Below are positions 45,835 through 52,168 of a DNA stretch of 64,000 nucleotides, one piece after another. Source of the stretch: Oenococcus kitaharae (GTDB lineage: Bacteria; Bacillota; Bacilli; Lactobacillales; Lactobacillaceae). Location: NCBI RefSeq assembly GCF_025758695.1, contig NZ_JANJQP010000001.1, forward strand, positions 583,508 to 647,507. Direction: 5' to 3'. A program made the position numbers and the translations under genes. The stretch's first letter is position 1; every line of letters starts with the position of its first letter. The notes beneath the pieces were generated by a model. It was not told the DNA's origin. It saw nothing but the letters and a program-made list of their open reading frames with translations, and did not search any database.

Positions 45835-47349
45835 TTATGCTGTCAATTTTTCATAGGTATTGGCAAAGTCCAAAAGCAGCTGGTCCTGCCTAAAAGGTGC
45901 CACCAGCATCATGCCGACGGGCCTAGGCAGAGAGGTGACTTGGCAAGGAATGTTAATTGCTGGATAACCAATTAAATTAAAAACACCGCAATTAATGCCG
46001 ACACCCGATCTGTTCATAAATAAATTATTCAAACTAGCGGGATTTTCCGGCAGCTTATCCGCCATAAATGGCACTGTCGGTAAAGCAAGTATGTCAACTG
46101 CTTCAAAGGCTTTTTCAAAGGCTGCAGTCACCGCAGGCATCAAATTACGTGCCCGCCCATAATAATTAATCTCGCTAGAATCTGCCAGTTGCCCGCTATA
46201 TAAGATCCCCTGAACGATTGGCGCAAGTTTATGAAAATTTGACGTGTTAATTCGATTTTTGATCGCTTCACTGATATCGGCAGGATAATAAGTCGCTGAA
46301 CTAGTACTATCTCCGCCAAACTGTATCAGCTGCCGAGAAGTCCCAATGGTGTTTATAACATCGGCAATCGTATTTCCTAAATCAAATTCAGGCAAAGAAG
46401 ACTGGCTGATCGATACGCCAGCTTTTTTAAAACAATCAATATTTATACGAACGGTTTTGTCCACTTCAGGGTCCGAGACATGATCAATCGCAAATCCTTG
46501 CTGAAGCAGTCCAAGCCGTTTGCCGGCGATATTAGCCGATAAAGACTGAAAAAAATGGAAGTTGCCAGCTTCCAAGGACTGAGCCTGTGTAGCGTCCAGT
46601 CCATCGCGTCCGGCAATAGCATCGAGAACCAAGGCAAGATCGCCGACTGTATTAGCCATTGGACCGACTGAATCGAGCAATTGATCAACAGAAACAATGC
46701 CCGTATAAGGAACAAGCCCACGGCTAGGCTTGAAACCGTAAATACCACAAAGGGCGCTGGGAATCCGAATTGACCCCGTCTGATCACAGCCTAAGGCTGC
46801 ATCAACTTCATGGCTGGCTACCAAAGCGGCCGAACCGCTTGAAGAACCACCAGCAGAATAACCAATAGCTTTAGGATTCTGTACTGGCCCACTATCAGCG
46901 GTATAGCTGTTTCCCGCACTAAAAAGACTTTCGCTGACGGCTTTCCCTATAATCTGTGCACCATGATCCAAAAGCCGCATAATCACCGTGGCATCTTCTT
47001 TTGGTTTAAAACTGGCCATTAAATCAGTACCGATCGACATTGGCACATTAGCGATCGCAATATTATCTTTGACGGCAATTTTTTTATTGACTAAACTACC
47101 GGACACAGCATGATCAATATGAGTCTTCACAGTCCAAGCATTAAATGGGTCGCTTTTTTCAAAAGGCCGCACTTCATAGCTTCTTGCATAACGCTTCTGA
47201 GGCGGCATCGGCGGCAGATCGTCAAGGCTCGATACAGCTTTAAAAGAATTCAAAAAGGACCCATCGAGCAATCGCCAGTACATTTCTTTTTCATGCCGGC
47301 TCAGGCCATAACTCTTAATTTGTTCAAAAAATGCTGACTTTGTAAACAA
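45835..47349 (-). CDS. Amidase signature family protein, TTG start
   Basis: The 504-residue protein has the amidase-signature catalytic lysine in KKIAVKDNIAIANVP and the Gly/Ser region GYSAGGSSSGSAALVASHEVDAALGCDQTGSIRIP containing the Ser-cisSer pair. It resembles GatA-like amidases, but gatC and gatB are not adjacent, so it is more likely a general amidase than the tRNA amidotransferase subunit. The frame begins at TTG 47349 with GAGAGG about 10 nt upstream. The substrate is unknown. No signal peptide is visible. Confidence 0.85.
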   Translation of the reverse strand: MFTKSAFFEQIKSYGLSRHEKEMYWRLLDGSFLNSFKAVSSLDDLPPMPPQKRYARSYEVRPFEKSDPFNAWTVKTHIDHAVSGSLVNKKIAVKDNIAIANVPMSIGTDLMASFKPKEDATVIMRLLDHGAQIIGKAVSESLFSAGNSYTADSGPVQNPKAIGYSAGGSSSGSAALVASHEVDAALGCDQTGSIRIPSALCGIYGFKPSRGLVPYTGIVSVDQLLDSVGPMANTVGDLALVLDAIAGRDGLDATQAQSLEAGNFHFFQSLSANIAGKRLGLLQQGFAIDHVSDPEVDKTVRINIDCFKKAGVSISQSSLPEFDLGNTIADVINTIGTSRQLIQFGGDSTSSATYYPADISEAIKNRINTSNFHKLAPIVQGILYSGQLADSSEINYYGRARNLMPAVTAAFEKAFEAVDILALPTVPFMADKLPENPASLNNLFMNRSGVGINCGVFNLIGYPAINIPCQVTSLPRPVGMMLVAPFRQDQLLLDFANTYEKLTA

Positions 47350-47393
47350 TCTTTTTGCCGCCTCTCACGGTCTTTTTTGCTAGCACACATCCC

Positions 47394-49058
47394 TTATTTT
47401 ATAAAATAGGCCTTAGCGTAATAATAAACAACGCCAGAGGTGAAATACTGGACACCTTTGATTTTAGGATTGGCCAAAACAGCAGAACTCGTCCAGTCAA
47501 TCGGATTAATTGCTGCATCTTTATAGAGTGTCTGTTCGGCATCAATTTCGTCATTGGTACGCGCTTGATCGTCCAAGGCATGTTTGTCGCTCGCATTAGC
47601 GATCAACCGGTTAAAGACCTTGCTGGCATACCGGCCGTCATTACTAGGACTTGTTGACATAAACATGTTTAAAAATGTCAATGGCTCATCATAATCTCCT
47701 GTCCAATCCGACAAACTGACTTGAAAATTTTGATTAGATAGATCCTGCAGCCACTGTTTCAAAGGAACTAAATTTTCTCGAATAGTTAAGCCTGGGAGTT
47801 CCTGCCAAGACTGCTGCAAGGTGTCCAAAATTAATTTGGATGCCGCAGCATCAGAACGTCCCTCAACAGATAAAGTTAATTTACTTAAGCCCGCCTCTTT
47901 CAAGCCTTGAGCAAAAAGTTTCTTCGCTTTGGCCATATTGTAAACATAATCTGTTTTTTTAGCTGCAGCCTTAGCAAAATCTCCGCCACTGGGAGTTTTA
48001 GCCAAGCCAACCGGTGTTAAGCCAGTAGCGACAGTGTTCAGATTATCAGAGGTCTCTTGAACAATCGCACGACGGTCAGTCGCTAGATTTAAAGCCTGAC
48101 GAATCTTCACATTATTAAGCGCCGGAACTTGCCCGGTTTGATTATATTCAATAAAATCAGATCGACAATTGTTGTAGACTTTAAAGTCCTTGGACGACTG
48201 ATATTTTTTAATCTGTTCGGGCGTAGTTAAATTAGTTTGATCTAATTGCCCCTTATTAAAGACAGCTAAAGAAGCAGTAGGATCGGTAATGACTTGAAAG
48301 TCGACCCCACTATTTTTGAGAGCCTTTGGGTTCCAATAATGTGGGTTAGGAACCAACCTGAATTTTTTATTAGTGCCATTCCAACCGACAAATTTATACG
48401 GACCATCATAAACCTGATTTGCTGAACTAGTGCCGACTTTTTTGCCTAAAGGCGCCTCGAATTTTTTATCTTGTGCAAAGAAAACAGGTAGTGCCATCAA
48501 ATTTTCAAATTGTGGCATCGGGTGAGCAAGTGTCACAACCAAAGTTGTCTGATCAATAGCTTTAATTCCAAGTGAGGCCAAATCCTTGTTTTTTCCAGAA
48601 TTAATCTGATCGGCATTCTTAATGCCTGAATAAACATAAGCATACTGACTCGCAGTTTTCGGGTTAACTGTGCGGCGCCAAGCGTAGACAAAATCCGCGG
48701 CTGTCAATGAATCGCCATTGGACCACTTCAATCCCTTACGCAAATGAAAAGTCCATGTTAAACCATCTTTTGAATGTGACCAGTTCTTTGCTAAACCGGC
48801 AGCCATTGATCCTTTGGCCGTACGTGAAAGCAAGCCTTCTTGGGAATTGCCTGCAACAACCCAAGCGTAAACATCATCCATTAATGATAAGTCTTGAGTG
48901 GTCAAATCTGTGGGCATTATTTCTCTTAAAACATTTGAACGATTGGTTTTAGTTACGCGAAAATGATCAATTCCTAAAACGGCCATAATAATAATCACAA
49001 GACTTAAAACAATAATTAAAATCTTCTTCTGACTAACACGTTTCTTTTTCTTTATCAT
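47394..49058 (-). CDS. Oligopeptide ABC transporter substrate-binding protein (OppA-like), without lipobox
   Basis: The start is ATG 49058 behind AAGGGGA; a longer frame from 49133 is not preceded by a binding site. The 554-residue protein has a Lys-rich N terminus, one hydrophobic segment (ILIIVLSLVIIIMAVLGI) and an SBP_bac_5 domain with the signature region WTFHLRKGLKWSNGDSLTAADFVYAWRR. It would capture peptides outside the cell. Most Gram-positive OppA proteins are lipoproteins with an LxxC box; here no cysteine follows the hydrophobic segment, so it may be anchored by an uncleaved segment or be secreted. No permease or ATPase genes are adjacent. Confidence 0.85.
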   Translation of the reverse strand: MIKKKKRVSQKKILIIVLSLVIIIMAVLGIDHFRVTKTNRSNVLREIMPTDLTTQDLSLMDDVYAWVVAGNSQEGLLSRTAKGSMAAGLAKNWSHSKDGLTWTFHLRKGLKWSNGDSLTAADFVYAWRRTVNPKTASQYAYVYSGIKNADQINSGKNKDLASLGIKAIDQTTLVVTLAHPMPQFENLMALPVFFAQDKKFEAPLGKKVGTSSANQVYDGPYKFVGWNGTNKKFRLVPNPHYWNPKALKNSGVDFQVITDPTASLAVFNKGQLDQTNLTTPEQIKKYQSSKDFKVYNNCRSDFIEYNQTGQVPALNNVKIRQALNLATDRRAIVQETSDNLNTVATGLTPVGLAKTPSGGDFAKAAAKKTDYVYNMAKAKKLFAQGLKEAGLSKLTLSVEGRSDAAASKLILDTLQQSWQELPGLTIRENLVPLKQWLQDLSNQNFQVSLSDWTGDYDEPLTFLNMFMSTSPSNDGRYASKVFNRLIANASDKHALDDQARTNDEIDAEQTLYKDAAINPIDWTSSAVLANPKIKGVQYFTSGVVYYYAKAYFIK

Positions 49059-49122
49059 AACAACTCGTCCCCTTGGATTCGTAATCACGAATCTGTTGTC
49101 ATCGAAAAAATAAAATTGTGTC

Positions 49123-49154
49123 ATTATAGGCACCGCTTGATTGAAAAATCAAGC
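49123..49154 (-). promoter_or_regulatory. oppA-like promoter with inverted repeat over the -35 box
   Basis: On the minus strand TTGATT (49147-49152) and TATAAT (49123-49128) are 18 bp apart. GCTTGATT-gaaa-AATCAAGC (49135-49154) is a perfect 8 bp inverted repeat covering the -35 box and is a good candidate repressor site. It does not match the CodY consensus well. Confidence 0.55.
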
Positions 49155-49285
49155 TATTCCTACATAAGAACTAGAAACTATGCAAATACATACATCGCTA
49201 GAGACAGTCCCAAACGCTCGACTTCTCGCAGCTAAACCATAAAATGAAAAGAGTCCGGCATTAAGGACCGATGCAAAAATAATTC

Positions 49286-49334
49286 TTGATTTAATGTAAA
49301 AAATATTTTACAATAAGTAAAATTTGTTTTACAT
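49286..49334 (+). promoter_or_regulatory. Promoter with two GTAAAA-type palindromes ahead of the membrane protein/XRE pair
   Basis: TTGATT (49286-49291) and TACAAT (49309-49314) are 17 bp apart. TGTAAAA-aata-TTTTACA (49295-49312) fills the spacer, and GTAAAA-tttg-TTTTAC (49317-49332) lies just downstream. Two dyads sharing the same half-site suggest cooperative autoregulation by the XRE protein of this operon. Confidence 0.7.
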
Positions 49335-49349
49335 AAAGGTGGTTTAATA

Positions 49350-49685
49350 GTGATGAATATTTTTAGCGGCTGGTTAATAGGAGAAATAAGTCATTGGTTC
49401 ATAGAGATTATAATTGGTACTTCGGCAGTTATTCTGTTGTCGTTCTTAATGGGCAAAAAACCAATCAGTCAAAGTAAGGTTGAGGAACTAAAATTCCTAA
49501 TTAGATCTAGGGCGGTTATCTTTTCATGGTCCGGTCTTATGTTAATACTGGTTTTTGCACTTTTTGATGCTCTTTTTAATCCAAAATTTGTCAACTCCTC
49601 AAAATGGGATCCAATATTTTACATTCTAATCAGTTTGTTCCTGTACGTGATCGGCTATATCATCAATAAAAGGAAATATTTGTAA
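49350..49685 (+). CDS. Small membrane protein paired with XRE regulator
   Basis: The 111-residue protein has an N-terminal amphipathic stretch and three hydrophobic segments (IIIGTSAVILLSFLMG; VIFSWSGLMLILVFALFDALF; PIFYILISLFLYVIGYIIN). GTG 49350 and ATG 49353 are both usable starts behind AAGGTGG. No family was assigned with confidence. Its gene is followed 2 nt later by an HTH regulator, a common two-gene layout in lactic acid bacteria. The base composition is visibly AT-rich compared with neighbouring genes. Confidence 0.65.
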   Translation: MMNIFSGWLIGEISHWFIEIIIGTSAVILLSFLMGKKPISQSKVEELKFLIRSRAVIFSWSGLMLILVFALFDALFNPKFVNSSKWDPIFYILISLFLYVIGYIINKRKYL

Positions 49686-49687
49686 TT

Positions 49688-49885
49688 TTGAAAAATAAGA
49701 TATATGAGCATCGCGTATTAAAAAAATGGTCACAACAAAAGCTGGCGACTTTATGCGGTGTTTCTAGACAAACCATAAATGCACTTGAAAAACAAAAATA
49801 TTCCCCTTCACTGGAATTAGCTTTCAAATTGGCTAATGTTTTTGATACCACTGTGGATTCATTATTTTATCAGGATCAGGATTAA
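49688..49885 (+). CDS. XRE/Cro-CI family transcriptional regulator, short (65 residues)
   Basis: The product is essentially one helix-turn-helix: RVLKKWSQQKLATLCGVSRQ is the HTH core, followed by TINALEKQKYSPSLELAFKL and a short acidic tail. It resembles small YozG-type regulators. The start is TTG 49688 with AAGGA 13 nt upstream, so translation probably depends on the upstream gene. It most likely binds the GTAAAA palindromes at the operon promoter. Confidence 0.82.
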   Translation: MKNKIYEHRVLKKWSQQKLATLCGVSRQTINALEKQKYSPSLELAFKLANVFDTTVDSLFYQDQD

Positions 49886-50356
49886 GTAACGAATGCTTAG
49901 TGGCCGAGATATGTTCGGAATAAGAGAAGAAAGTCTCGGGCAATAGCCTATCAGTATAATGGAATCGTTGATTTGACCCAACATCTAACATAATCAACGA
50001 AGTATTAAAGATTATTTGCAAAAAGTTGGAAATTAGGTCAACCGTTTTTCATACTAAGGTTTACCTGCTCTTCAAGGCTACTAGGCTATGTTTAATCATA
50101 GCCTAGGCCGTGCTAATTTATCAATTACCGAATAAGCATATTCACATTTGTTAAAAGAAAAAAAGGACACTGAAGAAACAAAAACAATGAAAATATTTTA
50201 AATCAAAACGTGCAAAGAAACGTGCAAAGTGTACAAAGTTTTTACAGAAAAACTACCGAACTTAGAAGTTGTTTGCAACATCCGTTAAACGCTGGTATGT
50301 AAGGCATTTAGGAACAAAAAAGCACCATATCAGCCTTAACCAATATAATGCTCAAA
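49886..50356. other. AT-rich intergenic tract beside tRNA-Leu, possible remnant of an integrated element
   Basis: This 471 nt stretch has no convincing gene. It contains a 9 bp inverted repeat TCGTTGATT/AATCAACGA (49965-50000), a perfect 10 bp hairpin CTAGGCTATG-tttaat-CATAGCCTAG (50081-50106) without T-run, and tandem ACGTGCAAAG repeats (50208-50217, 50220-50229) followed by a degenerate copy at 50229-50238. It abuts the 3' end of tRNA-Leu, a common integration site for phages and islands. No integrase or att duplication was found. Confidence 0.35.
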
Positions 50357-50440
50357 TGCGGGCGATGAGAGTCGAACTCATACGGTATTTCTACCACAGG
50401 ATCCTTAATCCTGCGCGTCTGCCAATTCCGCCACGTCCGC
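50357..50440 (-). tRNA. tRNA-Leu (anticodon AAG)
   Basis: The minus strand folds as a class II tRNA: acceptor arm GCGGACG/CGCCCGC, D-arm with AATTGGCAGA, anticodon stem CAGGA/TCCTG with loop TTAAGGA (anticodon AAG, read as IAG for CUU-type codons), a long variable arm (TGGTAGAAATACCG region) and T-arm ATGAG-TTCGACT-CTCAT. The discriminator base is A and CCA is not encoded. Acceptor positions 5 and 68 are A and C, a mismatch. Confidence 0.9.
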
Positions 50441-50543
50441 GAACAAAAATATTATACCTGAAAAAGACACGAACTGCTTGGAAAAGACGAATTTAAAGAA
50501 AATTCTCTTGAAATCCCGCCAAAGTTAAGCTAAAAACCGTTTC

Positions 50544-50557
50544 AGAAAACGTTTCCA
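50544..50557 (+). promoter_or_regulatory. Weak cre-like site upstream of hpf
   Basis: AGAAAACGTTTCCA matches the cre consensus at all but two fixed positions and is nearly palindromic (GAAAACGTTTCC). It lies about 70 nt before the hpf ATG. Control of hpf-type genes by CcpA has been described in lactic acid bacteria as recalled, but this site is marginal. Confidence 0.3.
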
Positions 50558-50624
50558 ATTAATTTTCGTCCAAAAAGACAAATTGAGTGTTAGACTAGTT
50601 TAAAATTTAGGTAGGAGGAAAATT

Positions 50625-51197
50625 ATGATTGATTATCAAATTCGTGGTGAGAATATTAGCACAACAGAAGCAATTGAGAACTATATCAAGATGCGTTTGG
50701 AAAAACTGAATAACTACATTGATGCCAACAATAATCCGATTGCGCACGTCAATCTGCGTAAATACAACGAAAAGACTTTTAAAGTCGAAGTTACCATGCC
50801 GCTGCCTTTCTTGACCCTGCGTGCCGAGGAGACACAAAGTGATTTTTATAGTGCTGTCGACTTAGTTTCTGCCAAACTGCTGCGTCAAATTCGTAAGTTC
50901 AAAACGAGAGTCAATCGTAAATCTCGAGAAAAAGGTTTCAAGGGCATCGACTTCAATGAGCAGGTAGATCCTTTGGTTCCTGAAGAAGCTGAGGATAGGA
51001 AGCTGGAAGTTATCCGCCGCAAGACTTTGTCGCTGAAGCCGATGGATCTTGAAGAAGCAGCCCTCCAGATGGAAATGCTGGATCACGACTTCTTCCTCTT
51101 CTTAAATGCCGATACAAATCAGCTTGATATCATCTATAAAAGAGATGACGGCAAGTATGGTTTGATTGAGACAGAAAACGTCGAAAGTTCTAAGTAA
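50625..51197 (+). CDS. hpf: Ribosome hibernation promoting factor, long form
   Basis: The 190-residue protein has the N-terminal YfiA/RaiA domain (MIDYQIRGENISTTEAIENYIKMRL, VEVTMPLPFLTLRAEE) and the C-terminal dimerisation domain (VIRRKTLSLKPMDLEEAALQMEMLDHDFFLFLNADT, IIYKRDDGKYGLIE). The long form joins 70S ribosomes into inactive 100S dimers in stationary phase. TAGGAGGAAAA lies 5 nt before the ATG. In many Firmicutes it sits between comFC and secA; here it is about 16 kb away. Confidence 0.96.
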   Translation: MIDYQIRGENISTTEAIENYIKMRLEKLNNYIDANNNPIAHVNLRKYNEKTFKVEVTMPLPFLTLRAEETQSDFYSAVDLVSAKLLRQIRKFKTRVNRKSREKGFKGIDFNEQVDPLVPEEAEDRKLEVIRRKTLSLKPMDLEEAALQMEMLDHDFFLFLNADTNQLDIIYKRDDGKYGLIETENVESSK

Positions 51198-51214
51198 TCA
51201 AGTAATATAGATAC

Positions 51215-51240
51215 AAAAACCAGCCCCAGGGCTGGTTTTT
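51215..51240. terminator. Bidirectional terminator between hpf and the SprT-like gene
   Basis: AAAAACCAGCCC and GGGCTGGTTTTT form a near-perfect stem with flanking A and T runs suited to both strands. Confidence 0.85.
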
Positions 51241-51721
51241 ATTTAGCATGATATTCGGAAACTAGCATGAGGCGGCTGCCGTCAATTCCGCAACGCATAC
51301 GTCTGATATCGACTTTACGGCTGCGCTTGAATTCATGATGCTGTGTGCCCTGGCAGCGATACAAATAGGCTGATTTATGTACAGACACCAAGGGCGAGTA
51401 TTTTGGCGCCGCGACTTTGACTAATAAACGCTGAAAATCACGGTCATTTTCATGATGCAGGCCCTTCTGGAGATAAATCATGTAATGTGCCAGTTCATGT
51501 TTAATGATGCCGGGAAGCTGTTCATTAGATAATTTTGGATTAACTTCCATGTAAATCTCTGCTTCTAAAATACGCGATCCGCGTCTTGGAAACACGACTC
51601 GCCCACCCGTCGAACGCAATCGGGAATTGAAACGTACTTGATGCTGAAATGGCATTTTAAAATATGTAAGCGAAAGGCGCTCTACGAGCGCCTGCAAGTC
51701 TATCTGATTAATTTCTGTCAA
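51239..51721 (-). CDS. SprT family metalloprotease-like protein with degenerate zinc ribbon
   Basis: The 160-residue protein carries the HExxH motif in IKHELAHYMIYLQKG and the domain order of the SprT/YdcK family. The C-terminal zinc ribbon that usually has two Cys pairs reads YRCQGT and RCGID here, so one cysteine of each pair is missing. The role in bacteria is unknown. The frame begins at TTG 51721, overlapping region of the upstream gene's stop, so translation is probably coupled. Confidence 0.82.
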   Translation of the reverse strand: MTEINQIDLQALVERLSLTYFKMPFQHQVRFNSRLRSTGGRVVFPRRGSRILEAEIYMEVNPKLSNEQLPGIIKHELAHYMIYLQKGLHHENDRDFQRLLVKVAAPKYSPLVSVHKSAYLYRCQGTQHHEFKRSRKVDIRRMRCGIDGSRLMLVSEYHAK

Positions 51722-51723
51722 AA

Positions 51724-52167
51724 TTAACGCCTAAGTCCCGGAGCCGTCAAAATTCGAGTCATCGTGTGATTGATCTTGGCCATAAAATGTTCTTGGTCTT
51801 CTTCTGATTTTGAAAACTCGGCCATAGCCACTTGCTGTTTGTCCGGATCCAAAGACTCAGCCATTTCTTGTGTCGAAAGAACATAATCATGAAAATAACC
51901 GACGAGATTTGTTTTCATACCCAATAACTGAACCGGAACCTGCAGGTTCTCTAAAACGAGAGCCTCTTTTTCATAGGCTTCACTCGCATCATAAAAATCA
52001 GCCGCAATTTCTTTAAAATCAGCATCAGGCATCTCAGCCAATTTATGATCGTCCAAAGCGGCTTTCAATTTAATATAAGACGGATTAACTTTTTCGTTAA
52101 TCTGATCGACCCGGTTTAAAAACTCTTGTAACTGATAGGCAAATTGTTGTGTTTTAACTGGTTTCAT
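51724..52167 (-). CDS. Hypothetical cytoplasmic helical protein
   Basis: The start is ATG 52167, one base after the ATPase stop codon and behind AAGAAGAT. The 147-residue protein is rich in charged and helical stretches (QFAYQLQEFLNRVDQINEKVNP, EIAADFYDASEAYEKEALVLE) with no cysteines or membrane segments. No family was recognised. It is encoded between the cation ATPase and the SprT-like gene, all on one strand with minimal gaps, so it belongs to that operon and could be under the same Mn2+ riboswitch. Confidence 0.65.
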   Translation of the reverse strand: MKPVKTQQFAYQLQEFLNRVDQINEKVNPSYIKLKAALDDHKLAEMPDADFKEIAADFYDASEAYEKEALVLENLQVPVQLLGMKTNLVGYFHDYVLSTQEMAESLDPDKQQVAMAEFSKSEEDQEHFMAKINHTMTRILTAPGLRR

Positions 52168-52168
52168 A

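Noticed and set aside
45835..47349. GatA subunit of the tRNA amidotransferase
   Set aside because: gatC and gatB are not adjacent and the sequence outside the amidase signature is not clearly GatA-like; a general amidase is the safer call.
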